NCBI GenBank assembly: GCA_044370335.1
Contig: JBILVS010000149.1
Span: 1-6,366 of the forward strand
Length of the DNA stretch: 6,366 nucleotides
Origin: REEB509 sp044370335
GTDB taxonomy: Bacteria; Pseudomonadota; Alphaproteobacteria; Caulobacterales; Aquidulcibacteraceae
Direction of reading: 5' to 3'
Below are positions 1-6,178 of the stretch, piece after piece. The stretch's first letter is position 1, and each line of letters begins with the position of its first letter. The translations under genes were made by a program, and so were the position numbers. The notes beneath the pieces are model-generated. The model saw only the letters and a list, made by a program, of their open reading frames with translations, did no database searches and was not told the DNA's origin.

Positions 1-492
1 CCCGGCGAAGGTTCTGGGCGTGGTCGACCCAACCTTCAGGCCGAAACCACGCAGCACGCCGCGCAAGCTCATCTCAAGATCAAGACGCTTGCTCAACAAG
101 AGCTTACGGGCTGTCAGCAGGGCTCGAGCCTCCTGGGCCGCCAGCGATTTGCAGTGAACTGCGCGGAACCACCCCATCCGCATCAGATGCGCGATGCCCA
201 GCGCATCCTTGCGGTCGGTCTTGATGGTCATGGTCTTGAGGGCGGCCCGGACGTGCCTGTGTCTCCAGGAGTGAGACTGGCAGCCCTGCAGCCTCCATCC
301 CCGCGAATAGCCCCCGGGACAGGCGACCAGCTTCAAGACTAATCCGCGTCATCGCCACGCCGTGCGCGACAAACCAAGCCAATAGCGCTTCAGGCTCGCG
401 ACCTTCGCTTCGCGCGCAATCCGCCCCGTGCCATCGACAACGCAAACGCTTGTCGGCTCCAAAGACACATCCAATCCGGCATACCGTTCCAT
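1..492 (-). pseudogene. IS110-family transposase, 5' part, frameshifted remnant
   Basis: This is the N-terminal half of an IS110-type (DEDD) transposase/recombinase; the rest lies beyond the left edge. The ATG at 490-492 follows a strong ribosome binding site (GGAGGGACG) and opens MERYAGLDVSLEPTS, carrying the first acidic residue in GLDVS. The reading frame then breaks near 393-400 (a net loss of one base, modulo 3). It continues in another frame through EPEALLAWF and ISLEAG, which holds the catalytic Glu, to LLET. A second break near 256-262 (one extra base) returns to the first frame with HVRAALKTMTIKTDRKDA, holding the last two catalytic Asp residues, and then runs openly through LMRMGWFRAVHCKSLAAQEA and RLDLEMSLRGVLRGFG to base 1. 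The family match is clear from these motifs. The two shifts make it inactive unless they are sequencing errors. In known IS110 enzymes this part is the RuvC-like domain. Confidence 0.9.
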
Positions 493-620
493 GGGCGTCC
501 CTCCTGATGCTCGGGCGCATGCGCAAGCATGACGCCGTTGCTTCTGAAACCATCAGTTTGAGGGACGACCAATATCACCGACAATCGGAGGTCTGGTCTC
601 GACCTGGCCCATTACCCTAT
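493..620 (-). mobile_element. Putative IS110 left-end non-coding region (possible bridge-RNA locus)
   Basis: This stretch lies just upstream of the IS110 transposase start and shows no recognised protein. It is rich in pairing potential. CGTCCCTC (496-503) is complementary to GAGGGACG (560-567). Within that interval are the palindrome GCGCATGCGC (515-524) and the small hairpin CATGC-GCAA-GCATG. IS110-group elements are known to carry a structured bridge RNA in the non-coding end upstream of the transposase, so one may lie here. I infer its presence only from position and structure. The outer boundary is not visible; it must lie before about 627-640, where conserved coding sequence on the other strand begins. 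Confidence 0.4.
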
Positions 621-626
621 CTGGGA

Positions 627-776
627 GCGGGGAAAAGCGTCTGGACGCTGATCGGCCGCGCCTACCCACACGACGAAGGATCCGGGCTCACAGCGGTCTT
701 CGACGCGCTGCCGCTCACCAAGCGGATTGTGCTCTTGGATATGAACGACAGCGCCGCCCGTGACGGGTTGTCGTGA
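627..776 (+). pseudogene. 3' fragment of a small conserved hypothetical gene of plasmid/ICE type
   Basis: About 49 codons read GAGKSVWTLIGRAYPHDEG followed by SGLTAVFDALPLTKRIVLLD, ending at TGA 774-776. The pattern W-x-x-I-G-x-A-x-P-H-x-D/E-G-x-G, then a 'DALPL' segment and a basic/hydrophobic 'RIVL' strand, matches from memory a family of small uncharacterised proteins frequent on alphaproteobacterial plasmids and integrative elements; their function is unknown. No plausible start with a ribosome binding site is visible. Upstream in the same frame the sequence becomes the antisense of the IS110 left end and transposase, so the 5' part was probably lost by the IS110 insertion or an associated deletion. 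Its stop overlaps the next start by GTGA. The family recall is moderate; the truncation is inferred. Confidence 0.55.
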
Positions 777-919
777 GCATCGGTCAGCGAGCGGCGCGCC
801 GCGTCGGGAGAGCGGCCCAAAGGCCCTCCAAGGAACCGGCCAAGAAACCGGTCAAAATGCCGGCCAATTTGAGCCTATTTTTTTCCGACACTCTCTGGCA
901 GGCTTGGGATCATGCGTGA
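773..919 (+). CDS. Small basic 48-residue protein coupled to fic, unknown function
   Basis: An ORF with GTG start 773-775 and TGA stop 917-919. The start overlaps the preceding stop in the GTGA arrangement, and the 3' end overlaps the Fic start codon (912) by 8 nt. Both are typical of translationally coupled genes and are the main evidence that it is real. The protein has an Arg/Lys/Ala-rich N-terminal part (GQRAARRVGRAAQR). Three tandem tetrapeptides follow (EPAK, KPVK, MPAN), encoded by an exact 12-bp period at 833-868. The tail LSLFFSDTLWQAWDHA is hydrophobic and aromatic. No ribosome binding site stands out before the GTG; an internal ATG at 857 would give only 20 residues. I do not recognise the family. 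It lacks the (S/T)xxxE(G/N) motif, so it is not a VbhA-type Fic antitoxin. A small regulator or chaperone of the Fic protein is possible but unproven. Confidence 0.5.
   Translation: MSIGQRAARRVGRAAQRPSKEPAKKPVKMPANLSLFFSDTLWQAWDHA
833..868 (+). repeat. Three tandem 12-bp repeats inside the small ORF
   Basis: GAACCGGCCAAG, AAACCGGTCAAA and ATGCCGGCCAAT follow each other with exact 12-base spacing and share the core N-CCGG-YCAA. In the 48-residue ORF they encode EPAK, KPVK and MPAN. A near-identical unit, GAACCGGCCAAA, recurs at 936-947 inside the Fic gene and again encodes EPAK, although the two genes use different frames. They may be only a low-complexity Lys/Pro/Ala linker, or also sites for a DNA-binding regulator. 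Confidence 0.7.
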
Positions 920-2147
920 TTCAGACAAGGCCAACGAACCGGCCAAAATAGCGGCCGTAGACCGGGGAGAGAGCATCGGCCAGATGGAGCCCCTGCTCAT
1001 CCAAGATAGCTCGACCCGTCGCGCTGGCCTCACGGACCTTGCCCTTGAACTCGCCGCAGCGACCGCAGGCTTGCGCCGGAGCTTGCCGCCTGGGGTGGTC
1101 AAGGCGCTCGCGGACCTCGTGCGGGCGATGAACTGCTACTACTCAAACCTCATCGAGGGCCACGACACGCACCCGATTGATATCGAGCGCGCGCTCGCCG
1201 ACGACTACTCCACCGACCCAGAAAGGCGCGATCTCCAGCTGGAAGCGCGGGCGCATATCACGGTGCAAGCTTGGATTGACGAAGGCGGCCTCGACGGGCG
1301 GGCGTTGACAGTCAGCGGCCTCCGCGAGCTGCACGAGCGCTTCTGTAAGCTTCTCCCCGACACCCTCCTCTCGGTTGAAAACCCCACAACGGGCGAACAC
1401 GTCCCGGTCGCTCCGGGCGAACTCCGCACACGGGATGTCAAAGTCGGTCGTCTGGTGGCGATCAGCCCAGGCGCTGTGCCTCGGTTTCTCGCGCGGCTCG
1501 AGGCCGCTTACGCGAAGCTCGGCCGTGTCGACGCGATTGTCGCAGCGGCGACCGCCCATCATCGCCTTTTGTGGATCCACCCCTTTGTCGACGGCAATGG
1601 CCGCGTCGCGCGTCTGATGTCCTATGCCGTGTTGCGCGAAGCCCTCGACACGGGCGGGATATGGTCGGTGGCGCGTGGCCTGGCGCGCCAAGAGACGGCC
1701 TACAAAGGACATCTCGCGGCCTGTGATCTACCTCGCCGCAACGATCTCGATGGACGAGGCGCGCTGAGCGAGGAAGCGCTCACCGATTTTGCTCGGTTCT
1801 TCTTGGATGTTTGCCTCGACCAGGTCCGCTTCATGGAACACTTGATGGAACCCAATCGACTCCGGAGCCGTATCATCGGCTGGGCGGAAGCGGAGAGCGC
1901 GAGTGGAGCCTTGCCCGCAAAAGCCACCCTTGTGCTCGAAGCCGTGTTGTTTCGGGGGGAACTCGCCCGCGGCGATGTGGAGGCGCTCCTTGAAACAAGC
2001 GAGCGGACAGCGCGGCGCGTGACATCGGCGCTCCTCGAGCGCGGGGCCTTGACGTCAGAGTCCTCGCGGGCGCCGCTCAAGCTCGCCTTCCCAGCAGCGC
2101 TCGCGTCGACATGGATGCCTGGGCTCTTTCCCGCCAAGAGCCAATGA
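912..2147 (+). CDS. Fic family protein (AMP-transferase, self-inhibited type)
   Basis: A 411-residue Fic protein. Fic enzymes typically transfer AMP from ATP to a hydroxyl side chain of a target protein. The complete active-site motif HPFVDGNGRVAR spans residues 223-234 (His223, Asp227, the GNG loop, Arg234). SNLIEG at 78-83 fits the inhibitory motif (S/T)xxxE(G/N), whose Glu82 would block ATP binding; this is the class II layout with the inhibitory helix N-terminal in the same chain. After the Fic core, residues about 335-395 (VLEAVLFRGELARGDVEALL, then SERTARRVTSALLERGAL) look like a C-terminal winged helix, common in this Fic subfamily and possibly DNA-binding. The start at 912 overlaps the upstream 48-codon ORF by 8 nt. 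An alternative ATG at 984 has a purine-rich stretch (963-972) before it and gives MEPLLIQDSS, close to where relatives are expected to begin, so the first 24 residues are uncertain. The target is unknown. All key residues appear intact. Confidence 0.9.
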   Translation: MRDSDKANEPAKIAAVDRGESIGQMEPLLIQDSSTRRAGLTDLALELAAATAGLRRSLPPGVVKALADLVRAMNCYYSNLIEGHDTHPIDIERALADDYSTDPERRDLQLEARAHITVQAWIDEGGLDGRALTVSGLRELHERFCKLLPDTLLSVENPTTGEHVPVAPGELRTRDVKVGRLVAISPGAVPRFLARLEAAYAKLGRVDAIVAAATAHHRLLWIHPFVDGNGRVARLMSYAVLREALDTGGIWSVARGLARQETAYKGHLAACDLPRRNDLDGRGALSEEALTDFARFFLDVCLDQVRFMEHLMEPNRLRSRIIGWAEAESASGALPAKATLVLEAVLFRGELARGDVEALLETSERTARRVTSALLERGALTSESSRAPLKLAFPAALASTWMPGLFPAKSQ

Positions 2148-2243
2148 CCGCGATCCGGCGATCTGGCGCCCGATGCGGTTTGGTTCCGACTGGCAGGGTC
2201 GCTACAAAGCTTCCATTCGCGTAAACGTTATGGCTGTGTCGAC

Positions 2244-2324
2244 TTGTTGAGCGCTCTTCGCCACTGGCTCTGCACAGATCCCGGCCGTGAGCGCGGTGAG
2301 CCGGTGGCGAAGAACGCTCAACAA
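2244..2324. repeat. Inverted repeat, 27-bp arms around a 27-bp loop
   Basis: The left arm (2244-2270, TTGTTGAGCG...CCACTGGCTC) is the reverse complement of the right arm (2298-2324, GAGCCGGTGG...CGCTCAACAA) except at two positions, one of which would be a G-U pair in RNA. The loop is 2271-2297. No T-run follows on either strand, so it is a poor fit to an intrinsic terminator. It could be a MITE-like palindrome, a pair of IS ends, a REP-like structure or a protein site. Confidence 0.85.
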
Positions 2325-2625
2325 CATAACACGCCGAACGTCACTTTGAGCGGGTGGCTGGTTCGCGACCCTACTTTGCCGGATGATCCTAGATTCCGGT
2401 CCCATTTTTTGGCGCAATCCCTGGCCACTGTATCAGGGACGCAATCGACCCTAGAAGACTCGAGCCATCCGGGTGCGCTCGGCGCTGTGTCGCCCCAATG
2501 CCCATTTCTCACAAAGATTTAATCTCGAAATCGCGCACCCGAAGTGCGCCCGCGGCCTTCTAACTTGCTGCAAATGCGGGGCTTTCTATGCCTTCCATCA
2601 TTGGCGCAATGCAAACTCCCAAATA

Positions 2626-2642
2626 TTTAGTGTATCACTAAA
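2626..2642. promoter_or_regulatory. AT-rich operator-like palindrome
   Basis: TTTAGTG-TAT-CACTAAA has perfect 7-bp arms with a 3-bp spacer, the size and symmetry of a site for a dimeric helix-turn-helix regulator. It lies in an AT-rich patch about 115 bases beyond the primase-helicase stop. No gene with a recognisable start is adjacent on either strand, so it may be the relic of a promoter whose gene has been lost. Only the palindrome is seen; its role is inferred. Confidence 0.35.
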
Positions 2643-2757
2643 CATTCCCCGCAACGATCTTTTTCTCCAATTTGGCGAAATTGAAACTGACGCCCGAATG
2701 CCGCTGCTGGGGCTACGCATCAAGTTGCAACATGGCTCGAGAGGTAATAGCCGGCCG

Positions 2758-5241
2758 TCAGGCCGCTCCCGGCCGCAGCCCATCATCTTCGCTCAAAGCA
2801 TAACCCAAGCTTCGGTATCCAGCACGGCGCTTTGCGGCCATGCGCGACAACATCGTCACGGACGTATCCACATAGTCGTAGACTACGACATCCGTCTTTC
2901 CCTGATGCAGACGATGAAGGCGGCCGACATATTGCGCGAGCGTGCCCTTCCATGAAATCGGCATAGTAAGGAACAGCGTGTCCAACGAAGGTTCATCGAA
3001 CCCTTCTCCGACAAATCGACCTGTCGCCAAAATGAGGCGCTCGGCTCCTTCGCCACGTTGCAAGGCATCAAGCGCGGCGCGGAGCTCTTTCGGTCTCATG
3101 GCGCCGCTGAGAACGATCAAATTGGTCAACTTCGCAAAACGAGATTGAAGAATTTCCAGATGATCACGCCGTTCTGTCAAAATGAGGGGACGACGACCCG
3201 TTTGCAACGCAGTCATGACATCGTCGAAAATGAGATCGTTGCGTCGCTCGTCACGCGCGAGGTCAGCATAGAGCTTGGCGAAAGTTAGAGCCCCGCTCTG
3301 TTCCGTCGCGCCAGTGCTGACAAATCCAGTCCCACGAAAAATAACCCGATGGCTGAACGCGCGCGTCGCCGCTTGCGACTTGGCGTCGACACGGTGGCGG
3401 ACGGGACCGCATTGCATAAAGATGATCGGGTGATGGCCGTCCTTGCGCGCGATTGTGGCCGACAAGCCCAAAACATAGCGCGCTTTCGAGCGACGCGCGA
3501 CGAGCTCGAAGCTAACCGCAGACAAATGATGGCACTCATCGACGATCAAGTGTCCGTATTTCCCAACCTGATCATTGACCTCATTCTTGCGCACCAGACT
3601 CTGGATGAGCGCTACATCGATCTTTCCGGTCGGTTTGAACTTGCCGCCGCCAATCAAGCCAATTTCCTTCGCGTCGATCGAAAGAAACGCCGAAAGCCGC
3701 TGGCGCCATTGGTCCAAGAGCTGCGCTCGGTGAACCAGCACAAGCGTGTTGACCCTGCGTTCGGCGATCATGCATGCGCCGACGACTGTTTTGCCGAAAG
3801 CCGTTGTCGCCGCCAACACGCCCGTGTCATGCGCTGCGAGGTCCGCCACTGCGGCGACCTGAGCAGGATGAAGGCTGCCGCTGAACAATGCGTCTATCGG
3901 CTTGCCAGAAAAGCGTTCGTCCTTGATGACGGCTTTGACCCCATAGGCGCACAGAAGATCGATGACTTCATCCAGGCAGCCACGAGGCAATCCGATGTGG
4001 CCAGGAAAGAGCTCGGCGCACGAAACGATCCGCGGCTTCCCATAAGTGGGCATCCGCATGGCCTGCGCTCGGTAGAATTCGGGGTTCTGGAACGCGGCCA
4101 GGCGAATGATCTGCGCGACGAACGGCGGCGGCAGGCCAGACCGCGCGACGTAAATCTGGTCGGAAATCACAATCTGGATTTCAGCGGGAACGCCTCCCTC
4201 TATGGCTCCTCGCTTCGCGCGCCGCGACGGCGCCATCTTCCAAGGCTCGTTGGCGCTTTCGTCTTCGACCGGCAAACGTACGCCCGTGGCGCCGCCGGGC
4301 ATGTCGAAATCTAATCGATGGATCAACGCATCCGCCTCTGAAGCGCTCATCCGCCGCAGTCCAGCCAAATGAGTCCACTGGTCGTCGAACGGCTTGAGAT
4401 CATCCCCGATAAAAGCGCTGTCGCCGCGATCACGCGCACGTCGTTGCAACGGCAGCGCTATCAAGTTGCCGAAGCCGCCTGTTGGCATTGTGTCTTGGCT
4501 TGGAAACATACGATCGTATGATTTGAAGCCGATCTCGGGCCGCCGATTCATTGTCCGCGTGATCAGCAGGGCGCCGAGCCTGCGCGCTATGGCTGCGGAC
4601 ACCGGCTCGGCAAAGAAGACCCACACATGACCGCCGGCGCCAGACCGCGATCGCTCCAATGTCGCGGGCACGCTGGCCTCGCGACACGTTTCGACAAAGG
4701 CGAGCGCATCAGCCGACCAATGCTCACCATCGAAGTCGACGGCAAGAAACATACATGTGTCGTCATGAAGGAGCGGATAAAGGCCGACAACGTAGTCGCC
4801 GCCACCCCGGGCGACGCCGCGCAGATGCTTTTCGATCACCTCTGGCGTCAGAGGCAAAAAGGCGCGGTTTGGACATGCCGCACATTTTACTTTCGGCTTG
4901 CCGCAAATGACCGGCACCCATTCGTTCGCGCAGGCAGGCGCATAACCGGCCCTTCCTGTCTTCGCGTTCTCCCACCGCAACGCGAAAACGTCTCGCCGAC
5001 CGACAAAGAGGCCGAGGAAAAATTCAACCTTCGCCGTCACTGGCGACTCTAGCGAGACGCCGTTATCAGATGGCGCAACGCGAGAAGATTGCTTGGCGGC
5101 CGAGAGATCGGCTAACAGTTCTACGCGACGCGCCTCCAGTGCCGCGCGCTCCGCCGCGAGTTCGGCCAATCGCGCGTCGATTACACCGAGTTCGGACTGG
5201 GGATTGGACCTTTCGCCCACAGAAATCGCCAAACGCTCCAT
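2758..5241 (-). CDS. TOTE-type primase (AEP) - SF2 helicase fusion
   Basis: An 827-residue fusion. Residues about 17-50 form an Ala/Glu/Leu-rich coiled coil. Residues about 70-315 match the archaeo-eukaryotic primase domain of TOTE conflict systems. This part has a four-Cys zinc cluster (Cys104, 113, 120, 123), primase motif I FLAVDFDG with Asp169 and Asp171, the SGAGGHVWVFF motif with His205, and YDRMFPSQD (242-250) followed by GGFGNLIALPLQ. The C-terminal half is an SF2 helicase: Walker A ATTAFGKT (478-485), motif Ia LVLVHRAQLLDQW (500-512), a DEAH-type box VDECHH (567-572), motif III SAT (594-596), GEGFDEP (745-751) and motif VI QYVGRLHR (770-777). All nucleotide-handling residues look intact. 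No nuclease domain is visible at either end. The start lies 14 nt after the GNAT toxin stop and has no good ribosome binding site, suggesting coupled translation. Expected activity is ATP-driven unwinding plus nucleic-acid synthesis or end-processing in defence; the substrate is unknown. Confidence 0.9.
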   Translation of the reverse strand: MERLAISVGERSNPQSELGVIDARLAELAAERAALEARRVELLADLSAAKQSSRVAPSDNGVSLESPVTAKVEFFLGLFVGRRDVFALRWENAKTGRAGYAPACANEWVPVICGKPKVKCAACPNRAFLPLTPEVIEKHLRGVARGGGDYVVGLYPLLHDDTCMFLAVDFDGEHWSADALAFVETCREASVPATLERSRSGAGGHVWVFFAEPVSAAIARRLGALLITRTMNRRPEIGFKSYDRMFPSQDTMPTGGFGNLIALPLQRRARDRGDSAFIGDDLKPFDDQWTHLAGLRRMSASEADALIHRLDFDMPGGATGVRLPVEDESANEPWKMAPSRRAKRGAIEGGVPAEIQIVISDQIYVARSGLPPPFVAQIIRLAAFQNPEFYRAQAMRMPTYGKPRIVSCAELFPGHIGLPRGCLDEVIDLLCAYGVKAVIKDERFSGKPIDALFSGSLHPAQVAAVADLAAHDTGVLAATTAFGKTVVGACMIAERRVNTLVLVHRAQLLDQWRQRLSAFLSIDAKEIGLIGGGKFKPTGKIDVALIQSLVRKNEVNDQVGKYGHLIVDECHHLSAVSFELVARRSKARYVLGLSATIARKDGHHPIIFMQCGPVRHRVDAKSQAATRAFSHRVIFRGTGFVSTGATEQSGALTFAKLYADLARDERRNDLIFDDVMTALQTGRRPLILTERRDHLEILQSRFAKLTNLIVLSGAMRPKELRAALDALQRGEGAERLILATGRFVGEGFDEPSLDTLFLTMPISWKGTLAQYVGRLHRLHQGKTDVVVYDYVDTSVTMLSRMAAKRRAGYRSLGYALSEDDGLRPGAA

Positions 5242-5255
5242 CCGAGCTGCGCGCG

Positions 5256-5753
5256 TTACTTGATCGCCTTCCTCACCGTCGCCATCGCAATGAAGAGGCG
5301 ATGATTCGCTTGGCCAAGCGGCGCGAAACCGTACTTCTCGTAAAACGCTTTCGCTTTGTCATCGATGGGATCCACGACAATCAAACGCCCGGCCGCGTCA
5401 GCAGCCACCAAGCGCGCAACAGCATCCGCGAGGAGAAGTTCGCCAACGCCCTGCCCTTTTGCCGATAGGTCGCGCGCCAAACGGCCGATCAGAAAAGCAG
5501 GGATGCGATCGTGCCGAGGCAGCCCCTTGGATTGCTCGCCGGAGAGCTCCGAAGGCAGAACCGCATGGGCGGACAAAGTATAATAACCAACAACTGCGTC
5601 ACTTTCTTCGTCAATAGCAACGAAGCAAGCCGCCAAGTCGCCACGTTCGTTCTGTCCCGCATAGCGATGGAAATACTCGGTGAGCGACGCGACCTCACAA
5701 GAAAACCGCGTGCGATCGTGCGCTGAATTCAGGCGCTCGAAGCGAAGGGCCAT
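5256..5753 (-). CDS. tacT: TacT-like GNAT acetyltransferase toxin
   Basis: A 165-residue GNAT protein of the size and style of TacT toxins, which acetylate the amino acid on charged tRNAs and so stop translation. The N-terminal FSCEVASLTEYFHRYAGQN (17-35) and GDLAACFVAID (38-48) are typical of this subfamily. VVGYYTLSA (54-62) is the central beta segment. IGRLARDLSAKGQGVGELLL (89-108) is motif A with the acetyl-CoA pyrophosphate loop (K99-G-Q-G-V-G104). AFYEKYGF (136-143) carries the usual motif B tyrosine, Tyr138 being the likely catalytic one. Nothing appears missing. The start lies 7 nt after the stop of the DUF1778 antitoxin, the standard order of tacA-tacT pairs. The stop lies 14 nt before the primase-helicase, so the toxin would be co-transcribed with it. 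The gene symbol reflects family resemblance, not proven orthology. Confidence 0.9.
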   Translation of the reverse strand: MALRFERLNSAHDRTRFSCEVASLTEYFHRYAGQNERGDLAACFVAIDEESDAVVGYYTLSAHAVLPSELSGEQSKGLPRHDRIPAFLIGRLARDLSAKGQGVGELLLADAVARLVAADAAGRLIVVDPIDDKAKAFYEKYGFAPLGQANHRLFIAMATVRKAIK

Positions 5754-5760
5754 TGCCGGA

Positions 5761-6051
5761 CTACGCGCTGCCGCCGTCTTGCGCGCGACGCCTGGTCATT
5801 GCCGCTCGCAGCGCCGCATTCGGATCTGTTGCTCGATCGAGCGCCAAAAGCAGGCGCTCAAAATCAGCAGCGCTCAGAATCGTTGTCTGCGAGTCATTGA
5901 TCGCGCGCTGCGCAGCTTCCTCCACCGCGGTGGTTACAAAAGCGGCGACGGTCAGGCCGCGCAGGGCCGCCGCTTCGGCCACGCGCGCATGCAGCGACGG
6001 TGGAACCCTAACCTCAAGGCGCTCGGATCGACGTTCAGGGGCGGCGGGCAT
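5761..6051 (-). CDS. tacA: TacA-like DUF1778 ribbon-helix-helix antitoxin
   Basis: A 96-residue protein with an N-terminal ribbon-helix-helix DNA-binding fold: RLEVRVPPSLHARVAEAAALR (from residue 11) gives the beta strand and first helix, and GLTVAAFVTTAVEEAAQRA the second. The C-terminal half (INDSQTTILSAADFERLLLALD and following) is the DUF1778 segment that in known pairs wraps around and blocks the GNAT toxin. I chose the ATG at 6049-6051 because GGAG lies 7 nt upstream and relatives start just before the RHH strand. The frame stays open to a GTG at 6097-6099, which would add 16 residues but has no ribosome binding site. As in other tacAT modules, the antitoxin-toxin complex probably represses its own promoter and hence the whole three-gene operon; this is inferred from the family. 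Confidence 0.9.
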   Translation of the reverse strand: MPAAPERRSERLEVRVPPSLHARVAEAAALRGLTVAAFVTTAVEEAAQRAINDSQTTILSAADFERLLLALDRATDPNAALRAAMTRRRAQDGGSA

Positions 6052-6136
6052 ATGGAAGCTCTCCAACGGACGCATCTGTACGGCAACATACCGGCACACG
6101 TCAACCAGCGCCGAGCTGTAGTCACGGCTCCGAACT
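6052..6136 (-). promoter_or_regulatory. Probable promoter/operator region of the tacA-tacT-helicase operon
   Basis: This is the only space between the antitoxin start and the apparent ISAs1 left end, so the operon promoter should be here unless the IS supplies it. On the - strand a TTGACG (6099-6104) could act as a -35 box, but the hexamer 17 nt downstream (GTACAG) is a poor -10. TGCCG occurs twice with 11-bp spacing (TGCCGGTATGT, then TGCCGTACAGA), a possible ribbon-helix-helix half-site pair. A ribosome binding site GGAG lies 7 nt before the ATG. The promoter call is weak. Confidence 0.3.
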
Positions 6137-6178
6137 CAGGTTAACGCGGTTTCACCCTTGAGGGAGTTCTGATTCTTT

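Larger units (their letters stand above)
2148..2757. other. Gene-poor interval between the convergent clusters
   Basis: About 610 bases between the Fic stop and the primase-helicase stop. Short ORFs exist on both strands, but none carries a recognisable motif or ribosome binding site, and several simply read through the inverted repeat. Contents: a large inverted repeat (2244-2324), a hairpin TCCCTG/CAGGGA (2418-2423 with 2434-2439), a hairpin GCGCAC-CCGAA-GTGCGC (2533-2549) and an AT-rich palindrome (2626-2642). The segment after about 2560 is more AT-rich than its surroundings. On the - strand, just past the primase-helicase stop, AGCGGCC/GGCCGGCT can form a short imperfect stem, but no T-run follows. 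I see no clear rho-independent terminator for either cluster. The stretch could be debris of older insertions. Confidence 0.5.

Noticed and set aside
833..868. CRISPR array or origin iterons
   Set aside because: Units are contiguous, only 12 bp, without spacers, and lie inside a coding frame; no Cas or replication initiator gene is nearby.
773..919. Small ORF as a VbhA-type Fic antitoxin
   Set aside because: It lacks (S/T)xxxE(G/N), and the Fic protein carries this motif itself at residues 78-83.
1143..1712. A 189-codon open frame on the - strand
   Set aside because: It is antisense to the Fic gene, whose motifs are unmistakable, and shows no motif or ribosome binding site of its own.
2244..2324. 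Inverted repeat as a rho-independent terminator of fic
   Set aside because: No T-run follows on either strand, the loop is 27 bases, and the stem is far longer than usual terminators.
2473..2955. A 160-codon + strand frame running from the gene-poor interval into the helicase 3' end
   Set aside because: No recognisable motif or ribosome binding site; its second half is antisense to the helicase, and the first half looks like unconstrained sequence.
3349..4314. A 321-codon open frame on the + strand
   Set aside because: It lies entirely antisense to the primase-helicase, has no domain-like pattern, and reflects the codon bias of the GC-rich gene opposite.
6052..6099. Longer antitoxin start at the GTG 6097-6099
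   Set aside because: No ribosome binding site precedes it, whereas the ATG at 6051 has GGAG at the right distance and begins where the RHH family does.
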